From: Lachnospiraceae bacterium
GTDB lineage: Bacteria > Bacillota > Clostridia > Lachnospirales > Lachnospiraceae
Reading direction: 5' to 3'
Length of the DNA stretch: 64,000 nt
Assembly (NCBI GenBank): GCA_028689585.1
Contig: JAQVCW010000003.1
Coordinates: forward strand, 119,787-183,786
A model generated the notes under the pieces. It was not told where the DNA came from, ran no database searches, and saw only the letters and a program-made list of their open reading frames with translations. The translations under genes were made by a program, and so were the position numbers. Shown here in pieces: positions 36,746 to 45,611 of the stretch. Numbering within the stretch: the stretch's first letter is position 1; each line of letters begins with the position of its first letter.

Positions 36746-37597
36746 TTACAGCGTCACCTGCAGCAATTCCAGCGCCAGGCCGCCGGCCACCCCGGATACA
36801 TACAGCAGTCCGGTAATTTTCATATTTTCCTTCAGATTGGAATTGGTGCGAAACAGCACCAGCAGGCCCACACCGGCCCCCACCAGCAGGCCGGACATCA
36901 TGGCTCCGGCGCTCATGGCACCTTCCATATATAAAGTAGTAATCACCACGGAGGCGGCACAATTCGGAATCAGACCGATGATGCCCGCCAGAATTTCTCC
37001 CACTACCGGCTGATTTAAAATCACATTGCCCAGATTGTCTTCCCCGATCAGGGCAATCACCAGATTCAATGCCAGTGACACCAAAAAGATAAACAGCGTA
37101 ATATTCAATGTATGCTTCGCTGCCGATTTTACAATGCTCTCTTCGCAATGGCACTGATCATGATCACACAGATCATGAATGCTGTCCCCTATTTTCCGCT
37201 GATTGAACTTCCGAAGGAAAAAGTCAGCCAGAATGCCCGCCAAAATACCGATCAGCGCTTTTAGCCCTACAATATGCAGAATCGTGGTCAGCGGAACCTG
37301 GCTGGACAGCAGAATCGGAAGCATCTCATCCGAAGTGGACAGAAATACTGCCAGCAGCGTTCCTACTGTAATCACCCGCCCGGAATAAAAACCGGCCGCA
37401 GCCGCCGAGAAGCCGCACTGAGGTATCGCTCCCAGCACACCGCCAAGCAATGGTCCCATCTTTCCGGCACGGCGTATAACTCCTTTCGTTTTTTCACTGG
37501 TTCGATGTTCGATGTATTCCATCAATAAATAAGTCAAAAACAAAAACGGTATTATTTTTACCGTATCAATCACACAATCCTGGAGAATCTCCAACAT
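36746..37597 (-). CDS. Putative metal/arsenic exporter-like permease (ArsP_2, PF11449 type)
   Basis: Inner-membrane protein, 283 aa, about eight to ten TM segments in two related halves marked by GAIPQCGFSAA (near residue 60) and GLIPNCAASV (near 210). Between the halves is a cytosolic loop rich in His, Cys and Asp (HDLCDHDQCHCEE, near 145) that could bind a metal. Family members are annotated as putative manganese or arsenic efflux proteins. AGGAG stands before ATG 37597. Neighbours are ABC-F upstream and Hsp33 downstream, with no regulator. The ion transported is not known. Confidence 0.78.
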   Translation of the reverse strand: MLEILQDCVIDTVKIIPFLFLTYLLMEYIEHRTSEKTKGVIRRAGKMGPLLGGVLGAIPQCGFSAAAAGFYSGRVITVGTLLAVFLSTSDEMLPILLSSQVPLTTILHIVGLKALIGILAGILADFFLRKFNQRKIGDSIHDLCDHDQCHCEESIVKSAAKHTLNITLFIFLVSLALNLVIALIGEDNLGNVILNQPVVGEILAGIIGLIPNCAASVVITTLYMEGAMSAGAMMSGLLVGAGVGLLVLFRTNSNLKENMKITGLLYVSGVAGGLALELLQVTL

Positions 37598-37660
37598 ATT
37601 TCTGCTCCTGTTCTATCGTCTGATATTTCCTATGCCGCCGGCTGTGAAAAATGGAGGCTT

Positions 37661-39517
37661 TTATTTCCCCTGCTCTTCCATCTTCTGAGCCAGTTCCTCC
37701 AGATACATCCAGCGTTGCATCTTTTCTTCCAGGGCCGCTTCCTGTTTTTCTTTTTCCTGTGTCAGTTCGTGCAGCTTCAGAAAATCACTGGCGCAGGAGT
37801 TCATCTGCTCCTCCAGTGAAGCAATCCCCTCCTCCAGCCTGGAAATGTCCTCTTCTATGGTCTCATAATCCTTCTGCTCCTGCCAGGTAAACTTCAGCTT
37901 GGACGGAATCAGACGGGGCTTTCCGTTTTTGCCGGCATCCGCCGCCGGATCCTCTTTTGCATCCCCGCCGCGGCCCCTCCGGGGCTCACCGGAATTTAAC
38001 TCAGCTTCCAGTTCTTTTCTCTGAGCGTAGTCTGTATATCCGCCTTCATACTGTTTTAATGTTCCCTTTTCGAAGGCAAATATCCGCCTCATGGTGCGGT
38101 CCAGAAAATAGCGGTCATGAGATACTGCAATCACAATGCCCTCATAATGGTCCAGATAGTCTTCGAGCAGCGTCATGGTCGCGATATCCAGATCATTGGT
38201 GGGCTCATCCAGGATCAGTACATTCGGAGCCTCCATCAGTACCCGGAGCAGATTCAGTCTGCGCTTTTCCCCGCCAGAAAGTTTCCCGATGGGACTATAC
38301 TGCATATCCGATGGGAATATAAAACGTTCCAGCATTTTGGAGGCAGACACCAGTCCTTCCTCCGTGCGCACGTACTCCGCTGTATCCTTGATATAATCGA
38401 TCACTCTGGTATCCGGATCCATCTCTGCAATATGCCCGGTGCTGCCGCTGCCGATTTCCTGGGCATAATATCCGATCTTCACCGTCTGGCCAATCTCGAT
38501 CTGACCTTCATCCGGCTGCTCCAGTCCCTCTATGATCTTCATCAGCGTAGTCTTGCCGCAGCCGTTGCTTCCTATAAAAGCCACCCGATCCTGCTTCAGA
38601 AAAATATAAGAAAAATCCTGAAATAGAATCTTATCCCCATAGCGTTTTGATAAATGGGACAATTCTATGGTTGTCTTCCCCATCCGGGTGGATACGGAAC
38701 TCAGTTCAACCTTGGCATCCATCTCCGGCGCACTTTGATTCTTTAAATCCTCATACCGCTGAATATGAGCCTTTTGTTTTGTAGAACGGGCTCTGGCTCC
38801 TCTCTGCATCCATTCCAGCTCAGTGCGCAGTATCGACTGACGCTTCCGCTCAGAAGCCTGTGCCATCTCCTCCCGTTCGGCCTTCAACTGCAAAAAACCG
38901 GAGTAATTCGTCTGATAGCTGTAGAGATTCCCTTTGTCGATCTCCACGATACAGTTGGACACACTGTCCAGGAAATACCGGTCATGGGTCACCATCAGCA
39001 GGGTGCCTCTCCAGCTCTTCAGATACTGCTCCAGCCATTCTGCCATCTCATTGTCCAGGTGGTTGGTGGGCTCATCCAGAATCAGAATATCCGCCGTGGA
39101 CAACAAAATCTGTGCCAGAGCCAGCCGCTTGCGCTGGCCTCCTGACAGTTCCTTTACGGACTGCTCGTAGTCCGGCAGGCCCAGCTTTGTCAGCATTGCC
39201 TTTGCATTCCCTTCCCGGTCGCTCCAGCCGTTCTCGCCTCCATGCTCCCCGTTCAGCACACTTTCCAATACCTTTGCCTCCGGAGGAAAAACAGGATTCT
39301 GGGGCAGATAGCGGACTACCACCTGATTCGCCATGATTACTTTCCCCTCATCCGGCTCTTCGATGCCCGCCAGGATTTTCAGCAATGTAGATTTGCCGGT
39401 TCCGTTAATTCCGATCAGACCTGCTTTGTCCCCTTCCTGCAAAGAAAAAGAGACCTGATGTAAGAGCGTCCGGTCTGTATATGCTTTCGTGATGCTTTCT
39501 GCTGTTAATATATTCAT
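37661..39517 (-). CDS. ABC-F family ATP-binding protein (Uup-like)
   Basis: Soluble ribosome-associated ATPase, 618 aa. Domain 1: Walker A GINGTGKST, signature LSGGQRKR, Walker B ILDEPTNHLD. A linker helix pair rich in Arg/Lys/Glu (about 235-300) follows, then domain 2: GSNGCGKTT, LSGGEKRR, ILDEPTNDLD. The C-terminal coiled coil (about 545-615) is typical of Uup. There are no TM segments. AGGAG lies 9 nt before ATG 39517 and its own promoter is at 39547-39575. A resistance-type ABC-F cannot be excluded, but the C-terminal coiled coil argues for a housekeeping Uup/YdiF-like protein. Confidence 0.9.
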   Translation of the reverse strand: MNILTAESITKAYTDRTLLHQVSFSLQEGDKAGLIGINGTGKSTLLKILAGIEEPDEGKVIMANQVVVRYLPQNPVFPPEAKVLESVLNGEHGGENGWSDREGNAKAMLTKLGLPDYEQSVKELSGGQRKRLALAQILLSTADILILDEPTNHLDNEMAEWLEQYLKSWRGTLLMVTHDRYFLDSVSNCIVEIDKGNLYSYQTNYSGFLQLKAEREEMAQASERKRQSILRTELEWMQRGARARSTKQKAHIQRYEDLKNQSAPEMDAKVELSSVSTRMGKTTIELSHLSKRYGDKILFQDFSYIFLKQDRVAFIGSNGCGKTTLMKIIEGLEQPDEGQIEIGQTVKIGYYAQEIGSGSTGHIAEMDPDTRVIDYIKDTAEYVRTEEGLVSASKMLERFIFPSDMQYSPIGKLSGGEKRRLNLLRVLMEAPNVLILDEPTNDLDIATMTLLEDYLDHYEGIVIAVSHDRYFLDRTMRRIFAFEKGTLKQYEGGYTDYAQRKELEAELNSGEPRRGRGGDAKEDPAADAGKNGKPRLIPSKLKFTWQEQKDYETIEEDISRLEEGIASLEEQMNSCASDFLKLHELTQEKEKQEAALEEKMQRWMYLEELAQKMEEQGK

Positions 39518-39546
39518 AAATGTTACTCTCCTTTAATATAAGTGGC

Positions 39547-39575
39547 ATTATAACACTTAAAATAAAAGGAAGCAA
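39547..39575 (-). promoter_or_regulatory. Promoter of the ABC-F gene
   Basis: TTGCTT (39575-39570), 17 bp, TATAAT (39552-39547). Confidence 0.7.
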
Positions 39576-39606
39576 CTTTCATTTCTTCAAAAACAGAGAC
39601 TGTAAA

Positions 39607-39891
39607 GCTGCTGTTCACTCACACCTGAGGACGCTTTCCGGGTGGCTGCCCCAGGTATACCCCAGGTGCTGTTTCGAAAGCCAAGAGCATCTAAGGGTTC
39701 CGCAAGGTGTTCCAAAAGCAGGAATTGGGAGCCATAACTCACCTTCGGTTCAAACAAATGACTCCCAATTCCTATGGAACATCTTGTGGAACCCAAGATG
39801 CTTAGTCTTTCTGCAAATGCACCTGGAGTATACCTGGGGCAGCCGCCCGGAAGCTGTGCTTCAAGTAAAAAACTGAGCTGTAACCAGCAGC
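39607..39891. repeat. Giant (~285 nt) imperfect hairpin element, copy 2
   Basis: Arms of about 125 bp close from GCTGCTG/CAGCAGC outside to GGAATTGGGAG/CTCCCAATTCC at the apex (39721-39731 against 39762-39772). The block GGCTGCCCCAGGTATAC with CCAGGTGC is repeated nearly exactly in the other arm. It lies between the divergent ABC-F and carbonic anhydrase genes. Same design as 1594-1894. Confidence 0.92.
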
Positions 39892-39936
39892 ACGGCAAAA
39901 CAAAAATAAAAGATTTTCGCCGCAGAATAATTATGC

Positions 39937-39988
39937 TATAATTGAAAAAACAACGAGCGGCGTGTCCGGTTTTCTAAGAAAACCGGAT
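39937..39988 (+). promoter_or_regulatory. -10 box and leader hairpin of the carbonic anhydrase gene
   Basis: TATAAT at 39937-39942, then a perfect hairpin CCGGTTTTC-TAA-GAAAACCGG (about 39967-39987) with no T-tract, ending 20 nt before the start codon. Confidence 0.6.
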
Positions 39989-40008
39989 GTTCAAAGGAGG
40001 ACTTTATT

Positions 40009-40563
40009 ATGATAGAAGAAATGCTGGAGTTCAATAAGAAATTCGTAGCGGAGAAGCAGTATGAGAAATTTTCCTGTGGTAAGTATCCGGATAAGAAAAT
40101 TGCGATTTTGACCTGTATGGATACCCGGCTGGTGGAACTGCTGCCGGCGGCACTGAACATCAAAAACGGGGATGTGAAAATTATCAAAAATGCCGGCGGC
40201 GTGGTGACGAATCCATTCGGAAGCGTAATCCGCAGCCTTCTGGTCTCGATCATTGAGCTGGGTGTGACGGAAATCATGGTCATCGGTCATACGGACTGTG
40301 GAGTTCAGCACATTGACAGCGATATCATGATTCATCATATGAAGGAACGGGGAATTACCCAGGAAGCCATTGATCTGATGAAATACTGCGGCATTAATTT
40401 TGAAAAATGGCTGGCCGGCTTTGATGACGTGGAAACCTCGGTCAAGGAGACCGTCTCCACAATTGTCCATCATCCGCTGATTCCCAAGGATGTTAAGGTT
40501 GGCGGCTATGTGATCAACACCGAAACCGGGGAGCTGAAGATTATCTGCGGCACGCAGGACTGA
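40009..40563 (+). CDS. Beta-class carbonic anhydrase
   Basis: Zinc enzyme that interconverts CO2 and bicarbonate, 184 aa. Zinc ligands and catalytic dyad are in CMDTR (near residue 35) and HTDCG (near 95), with NAGG between them. AAAGGAGG lies 9 nt before the ATG. Single gene with its own promoter, divergent from the ABC-F gene across the giant hairpin. In an acetogen-like anaerobe it would supply bicarbonate for carboxylations; that link is inferred. Confidence 0.95.
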   Translation: MIEEMLEFNKKFVAEKQYEKFSCGKYPDKKIAILTCMDTRLVELLPAALNIKNGDVKIIKNAGGVVTNPFGSVIRSLLVSIIELGVTEIMVIGHTDCGVQHIDSDIMIHHMKERGITQEAIDLMKYCGINFEKWLAGFDDVETSVKETVSTIVHHPLIPKDVKVGGYVINTETGELKIICGTQD

Positions 40564-40665
40564 CTGTAAACGCCTGATATCGGATGCATTGCCGCATATT
40601 TGCACAAATTCTTTTGCTGTTTTTTGGAAATAATACATAATTTTTCTGTTTTTTTGTCAAAACAC

Positions 40666-40694
40666 TTGCGCTGAGTTTTTTATTCCAGTATACT
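40666..40694 (+). promoter_or_regulatory. Promoter of the AGCS symporter gene
   Basis: TTGCGC (40666-40671), 17 bp, TATACT (40689-40694). The leader begins with a hairpin (GAGTG...CACTC around 40713-40740). Confidence 0.6.
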
Positions 40695-40824
40695 TTTTTC
40701 AATAACGCACAAGGGAGTGGTTATCTTTAGATATCACTCTCTTATTTTGTACATAAATATAACAATAGGATATCGGCAGCAGCTTATGTATCTTGCGGCT
40801 GATGTTCCAGAAAGAGGTGTATGT

Positions 40825-42321
40825 ATGATTGAAATAATCACAAATGTAAACAGCTATATCAACGGACTGGTCTGGGGCTGGCCCGCACTTATCCTGCTGG
40901 CTTTTGTCGGTGTCCTGATGACCTGCCTGACAAAGTTTTTCCAGTTGAGCCATTTTAAATACTGGGTCAAAAACACCATCGGAGCCATCTTTGGAGAAAA
41001 GCATGTGACACAGCATACTCAGGACAAATCCATTTCCCAGTTTCAGTCGCTGTGTACCGCACTGGCTGCCACAGTGGGCACCGGTAATATCGTAGGCGTG
41101 GCGGGTGCCATTGCCGTAGGCGGTCCCGGCGCCGTGTTCTGGATGTGGCTGATTGCTTTCTTCGGTATGATGACCAACTATTCGGAAAATGTACTTGGTA
41201 TTCTCTACCGCCGCAAGAATGCGGAAGGCGAGTGGTGCGGAGGCGCCATGTACTATCTGAGAGACGGTCTTGGGAGCAAAAAGGGCTGTAAGGGCCTTGG
41301 TGCCTTTCTGGCTGTGCTGTTCTCCTGCTTCTGCCTGCTGGCTTCCTTTGGCATCGGCAATATGAGCCAGGTAAACAGTATGGTTACCAACGTCAATCAC
41401 GCATTTGGCATCCCCACACTGGCCACCGGCATTTTCCTGTTTCTCGCCGTTGCAGTGGTAATTCTGGGAGGCTTAAAACGAATTGCCGCTTTTACAGAAA
41501 AGATCGTTCCCTTCATGGTTGTTGCCTACCTGGCCGGTACCTTGATCATCGTTCTGATGCATATCACCACGATCCCGGCTGTTTTTGCTTCCATTTTCCA
41601 GGGCGCCTTCGCTCTGAAATCGGCAGCCGGCGGTGTAGTCGGTTCCGGTATCGCGCTGGCGATGCAGATGGGAATGAAGCGCGGCGTATTCTCAAATGAA
41701 GCCGGGCTTGGCTCCTCTGTGATGGTACATTCCAATTCCAATGTAAAAGAACCCGTTCGCCAGGGAATGTGGGGCATTTTCGAAGTATTCGCAGATACGA
41801 TTGTGGTCTGTTCTCTGACCGCACTGACGATCTTAAGTTCCGGTGCGGTGGATCTGACCACCGGAAAACTGACCGAAGCGGCAGAAGCGGCCGGCTCCAG
41901 TTCGCTGATGAGCTACTCCTTCTCCCAGACCTTTGGCTTTCTCGGATCTGCATTCATCGCACTGGCTATTCTGCTGTTTGCTTATTCTACGGTACTTGGC
42001 TGGAGCCACTATGGCGCAAAGGCCTGTGAATACTTATTCGGAACCAAATCGATCCTGCCTTACCGGGTGGTATTTGTGGCAATCGTGCTGGCGGGTTCCA
42101 TGATCAAGGCACAACTGGCCTGGGATATTTCCGACACCTTCAACGGTCTGATGATGCTGCCCAACCTGATCGGCGTGCTGGTACTCTCTCCTCAGGTCAT
42201 GCACTGCACCCAGAACTATGTGGACCGCAAGCTCCGGAAAAAAGCAATCAGGCCCATACTCTCCATGCTCCCGGACGTCCAGGCAGAGAGTGAGGATGCT
42301 GTAGCACACGGCGCAGAGTAA
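40825..42321 (+). CDS. Sodium:alanine symporter family (AGCS) protein
   Basis: Inner-membrane Na+-coupled importer of alanine or glycine, 498 aa, about eleven TM segments. Family signatures: SQFQSLCTALAATVGTGNIVG (near residue 70), FWMWLIAFFGM (near 110) and GVFSNEAGLGSS (near 290). Frame open from 40717, but AGAGGTG and family length favour ATG 40825. Single gene ending at a bidirectional terminator shared with crh. Confidence 0.93.
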   Translation: MIEIITNVNSYINGLVWGWPALILLAFVGVLMTCLTKFFQLSHFKYWVKNTIGAIFGEKHVTQHTQDKSISQFQSLCTALAATVGTGNIVGVAGAIAVGGPGAVFWMWLIAFFGMMTNYSENVLGILYRRKNAEGEWCGGAMYYLRDGLGSKKGCKGLGAFLAVLFSCFCLLASFGIGNMSQVNSMVTNVNHAFGIPTLATGIFLFLAVAVVILGGLKRIAAFTEKIVPFMVVAYLAGTLIIVLMHITTIPAVFASIFQGAFALKSAAGGVVGSGIALAMQMGMKRGVFSNEAGLGSSVMVHSNSNVKEPVRQGMWGIFEVFADTIVVCSLTALTILSSGAVDLTTGKLTEAAEAAGSSSLMSYSFSQTFGFLGSAFIALAILLFAYSTVLGWSHYGAKACEYLFGTKSILPYRVVFVAIVLAGSMIKAQLAWDISDTFNGLMMLPNLIGVLVLSPQVMHCTQNYVDRKLRKKAIRPILSMLPDVQAESEDAVAHGAE

Positions 42322-42394
42322 AGGGGCTTCGTATGTTTCAAAACCTGAAGTATATTTCAAAATCTGAAGCATGTGCTGCCAGGCGTTCACATTC

Positions 42395-42431
42395 AAAAAG
42401 GGGAACCATACAATGACGGTTCCCCTCTTTC
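42395..42431. terminator. Bidirectional terminator between the symporter gene and crh
   Basis: AAAAAGGGGAACC and GGTTCCCCTCTTT flank a 10-nt loop; T-tracts exist in both directions. Confidence 0.85.
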
Positions 42432-42475
42432 CCAATTCTTCTTTTTATATTTTTTATCTGTCGTTGTGCATCAGG

Positions 42476-42733
42476 CTACAGTGCACAGCTTAAGTATTTT
42501 TCAATGTTATCGATCGCTTCTTTTTCATCCTGTCCATCTGCTGTTACATCAACCGTCTCCCCCGATGGAAGTCCCAGAGTCATCATGCCCATAATGCTCT
42601 TTGCGTTTACATTGTGCTGTCCATTCACCAGGTAGATAGCGCTTCGATATTTGCTGGCTTCCTGTACCAGAAGGGCAACTGGCTTTGCATCCAATCCATT
42701 CGGTAAACGAATCATAACAGACTTTCTAATCAT
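42476..42733 (-). CDS. crh: HPr-like protein of the Crh type (no phospho-histidine)
   Basis: 85 aa, HPr fold. The PTS active-site position reads LPNGLDAKPVALL, with Asp where HPr has His15. The regulatory serine site is intact (NVNAKSIMGMMTL). This is the Crh situation (Gln in B. subtilis): it cannot carry PTS phosphate but can be Ser-phosphorylated by HPr kinase and act as a CcpA co-effector. Last gene of murB-rapZ-whiA-crh, overlapping whiA by 8 nt, matching the B. subtilis yvcJ-yvcK-yvcL-crh order apart from the missing yvcK. Confidence 0.88.
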   Translation of the reverse strand: MIRKSVMIRLPNGLDAKPVALLVQEASKYRSAIYLVNGQHNVNAKSIMGMMTLGLPSGETVDVTADGQDEKEAIDNIEKYLSCAL

Positions 42734-43691
42734 AATAATCCTCCTTGTTCTGCCTCAACTTTTCCGCAATCTGGCTCAGCTTGCGCAGGCGGTGGTTCAC
42801 ACCGGATTTTCCAACCGCAGGAGTCAGCATCATGCCAAGCTCTTTCAGGGTGGATTCTCTCTGCTCTAATCGCAGTTCTGCCATATCCGCCAAATTATCC
42901 GGAAGTTTGTCTAAACCAAGATGCTCCTGCAGATATTCAATATCCTCAATCTGTTTTACTGCAGCATTCACCGTCTTATTAATATTGGCTGTCTCACAGT
43001 TCACCTTTCGGTTCACCGTATTTCGAACATCACGCACAATCCGAATATTTTCCAAATTCATAAGCGCTACGTGAGCTTCCATTACATTCAGGGCATCTAC
43101 GATCTGTGCACCTTCTTTTATGTAAACTACATAATGCGTCTTTCTCTGAACTATCTTTGCATCCAGTTCAAAAGTCAAAAGCATCTCCTGCAGTTGAACA
43201 GCCTTTGGCATCGTGGCACAGACAATTTCAAAATGATAAAATTTCTCTGGATCACTGATGGAGCCTGCTACTAAAAAAGCCCCTCTGATAAATGCCCGCC
43301 GGCAACAGGATTTTTGGACAATCATATTGTCCACCAATGACATATTTTCTGCTATGTCCAGGTCCTGCTTCACCAGTCTGGCTGCCATTAAAACCCGAAG
43401 TGCATCGCCGTGCTCCTTCACTGTAACGGAATAGCTGCTGTTCTGACCATGAAGTCCATGAATCTTTACAGAAACCTCTCCATTTATATTAAAGGTTTTT
43501 TTCAATAATGTAAAGTATTTTCTTGCCACCGATATATTTTCTGTCGTAATCTTTACATGCACTTTATCTCTGGTGGATATGGATACTCTTCCGCACATGC
43601 TGATAATTGCCGTAACTTCCGCTATCTGACAATGCCGGGCACTGCTTAACTGCCTGGACAGTTCCTCTTTTACTTCACTGGAAAAGGACAT
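42726..43691 (-). CDS. whiA: DNA-binding protein WhiA
   Basis: Conserved Gram-positive regulator combining an N-terminal degenerate LAGLIDADG homing-endonuclease fold (residues 1-~210) with a C-terminal helix-turn-helix (LKELGMMLTPAVGKSGVNHRLRKLSQIAEKL). 321 aa, normal length. In Firmicutes it affects chromosome segregation and division. AGGTGAG precedes ATG 43691; 11 nt separate it from rapZ. Confidence 0.95.
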   Translation of the reverse strand: MSFSSEVKEELSRQLSSARHCQIAEVTAIISMCGRVSISTRDKVHVKITTENISVARKYFTLLKKTFNINGEVSVKIHGLHGQNSSYSVTVKEHGDALRVLMAARLVKQDLDIAENMSLVDNMIVQKSCCRRAFIRGAFLVAGSISDPEKFYHFEIVCATMPKAVQLQEMLLTFELDAKIVQRKTHYVVYIKEGAQIVDALNVMEAHVALMNLENIRIVRDVRNTVNRKVNCETANINKTVNAAVKQIEDIEYLQEHLGLDKLPDNLADMAELRLEQRESTLKELGMMLTPAVGKSGVNHRLRKLSQIAEKLRQNKEDYYD

Positions 43692-43702
43692 CCGCTCACC
43701 TC

Positions 43703-44560
43703 TTATCTGGCAATATCACGATGCTCTATTTTTATGCCATATTCTTTCTTTTTACTCATATATTCACACAGCCGGTTCGCCAGTGTAACGGAACGATGCC
43801 GTCCGCCGGTACAGCCAATCGCAATGACAAGCTGATTTTTTCCCTCTGCAATATAGTTGGGGATCAAAAAGTCAACCAGATCCGTCAGCTTGGTCATAAA
43901 CTGTCCGGCCGTTCCCGATGCCATCACATATTCCTGTACCTCCGGGTCATTTCCGGTTTTCTGCTTGAGGCTGTCCACATAATAAGGATTGGGCAGAAAC
44001 CGCACATCAAACACCAGATCTGAATCCGAGGGAATTCCATACTTAAATCCAAAGGACAGCACCGTGATAAATAAATTCTTATATTCCTGCTGCTGCACAA
44101 AAATCTTATCCAGCTCCGCCCGCAGATCCCTGGTAAGTAACTGGCTGGTATCCATAATATAGTCTGCCTTCTGTTTTAAGATTGACATAATCTTCCGTTC
44201 CGCCTGGATCCCTGTGTCAATCCTGCCGCCCCGGGACAGGGGATGATTCCTTCTGGTCTCCTTATAGCGCTTGATCAGCGTCTGATCGCTGGCTTCCATA
44301 TACAACATTTCGTAAGAATAGCCATTCGCGCTCAGAGTTTCCAGCAGCCGGGCCATATCCCCCTGCTCAATGACGCTGCGCACATCCATGCCCAGCGCAA
44401 ACCGCTTGTTCTCCTGCGCCTGGGAAAAGGCCAGTTCTGCAAACTTTTCCACCAAAGGAACCGGAAGATTATCCACGCAGAAATATCCCATATCCTCCAT
44501 CATCTTCAATGCCGTACTTTTTCCCGCACCGGACATTCCTGTCACAATAACAAATCTCAT
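43703..44560 (-). CDS. rapZ: RNase adapter/nucleotide-binding protein RapZ (YvcJ)
   Basis: 285 aa. P-loop GMSGAGKS (residues 8-15), a Walker B-like GMDVRS segment, and the C-terminal GCTGGRHRSV phosphate-binding motif (near 255). In E. coli it controls GlmS through small RNAs; in Firmicutes it binds nucleotides and affects competence or cell wall metabolism. The ORF opens at 44617 inside a repeat; GGGAG before ATG 44560 fixes the start. Co-transcribed with murB and whiA. Confidence 0.95.
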   Translation of the reverse strand: MRFVIVTGMSGAGKSTALKMMEDMGYFCVDNLPVPLVEKFAELAFSQAQENKRFALGMDVRSVIEQGDMARLLETLSANGYSYEMLYMEASDQTLIKRYKETRRNHPLSRGGRIDTGIQAERKIMSILKQKADYIMDTSQLLTRDLRAELDKIFVQQQEYKNLFITVLSFGFKYGIPSDSDLVFDVRFLPNPYYVDSLKQKTGNDPEVQEYVMASGTAGQFMTKLTDLVDFLIPNYIAEGKNQLVIAIGCTGGRHRSVTLANRLCEYMSKKKEYGIKIEHRDIAR

Positions 44561-44580
44561 TTTTTCTTCTCCCTGTATTA

Positions 44581-44683
44581 ATGGAACATCAGTCCATTCC
44601 GAATTTGCCTCCGGCAAATGGGCTGACGCTGCATGTCAAGTTTTCACAGAAAACTTGACACAATCCATGGAACATCAGCCCCT
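44581..44683. repeat. Double-hairpin repeat (family R2), full copy
   Basis: Contains ATTTGCC-TCC-GGCAAAT and AAGTTTTC-ACA-GAAAACTT, flanked on both sides by GGAACATCAG. It fills the murB-rapZ gap. Confidence 0.85.
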
Positions 44684-44684
44684 T

Positions 44685-45590
44685 CTAAAATTCTCCCAGC
44701 ATCTTCACTTCCGGTTCAAGCTTGACGCCGAATTTGGCTTCGACGCATTCGCTTACCTGACGCATCAGTTCTCTCACCTGGCTGGCGGTGGCCCCGCCTT
44801 TATTTACCACGAAGCCGCAGTGCTTTTCTGATATCTGGGCATCTCCCACAGAAAATCCCCGCAGCCCTGCATCCATAATCAGTTTACCTGCAAACTGTCC
44901 CTCAGGACGTTTAAAAGTGCTTCCTGCACTGGGCAGATCCAGCGGCTGTTTCGTAATCCGTTTTACCTTCAGCTCTTCCATCCGGGCACGGATCGTCTCC
45001 TCATCCCCGGGCTGCAGACGCAGCTTCGCTTTCAGCACAATATAATGCTTCTTTTCCACAACACTGGTGCGGTAACCAAATTCCATCTGTTCCGCCGGAA
45101 TTACCAGAAGCTCTCCCTCCGGAGTCAGCACCGTAGTTTCCACCAGCACATCCTTCATCTCTCCGCCATAAGCTCCGGCATTCATCACCACCGCTCCGCC
45201 CAGAGTTCCGGGAATCCCTGCCGCAAACTCCAGACCGGTCAGCCCAAGCCCCAGAGCCTTTTTTGCAATCACCGACAGCATCGCTCCCGCCTGTACGGTC
45301 AGCTCGCAGCCATCGGCGCTAATCCCGTTCAGGTTCCGGTAGACCTGGATCATTATTCCCCTAAATCCCCCATCACCCACCAGCAGATTGCTTCCATTCC
45401 CCAGAATATAATAGGGAAGCTGCTTCTCCCTGCAAAACCTGACTGTGTTCATCAACGCCTCCAGCGTATCCGGCACCACAAAATAATCCGCCGGTCCGCC
45501 AATCCGGAATGTGGTATGGCGGCTCATCGGCTCGTCTTGCAGCACAGTGCCTGCTATCTCACATAATTCTGTGAATAATTCCTGTTTCAT
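44685..45590 (-). CDS. murB: UDP-N-acetylenolpyruvoylglucosamine reductase
   Basis: FAD/NADPH enzyme of peptidoglycan precursor synthesis, 301 aa. FAD-binding segment (YILGNGSNLLVGDGGFRG, near residue 60), NAGAYGGEM (near 140), and the proton-donor serine in PSAGSTFKRP (near 225); a short type II enzyme. 21 nt downstream of the yfhO-aminotransferase ORF and upstream of rapZ. Confidence 0.96.
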   Translation of the reverse strand: MKQELFTELCEIAGTVLQDEPMSRHTTFRIGGPADYFVVPDTLEALMNTVRFCREKQLPYYILGNGSNLLVGDGGFRGIMIQVYRNLNGISADGCELTVQAGAMLSVIAKKALGLGLTGLEFAAGIPGTLGGAVVMNAGAYGGEMKDVLVETTVLTPEGELLVIPAEQMEFGYRTSVVEKKHYIVLKAKLRLQPGDEETIRARMEELKVKRITKQPLDLPSAGSTFKRPEGQFAGKLIMDAGLRGFSVGDAQISEKHCGFVVNKGGATASQVRELMRQVSECVEAKFGVKLEPEVKMLGEF

Positions 45591-45611
45591 ACTTTTTCCA
45601 ACTTTCCCATT

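Noticed and set aside
44561..44617. N-terminal extension of RapZ (MPEANSEWTDVP...).
   Set aside because: It is translation of an R2 repeat; the real start at 44560 has a GGGAG site and matches family N-termini. The same applies to the first 33 residues of the YARHG ORF.
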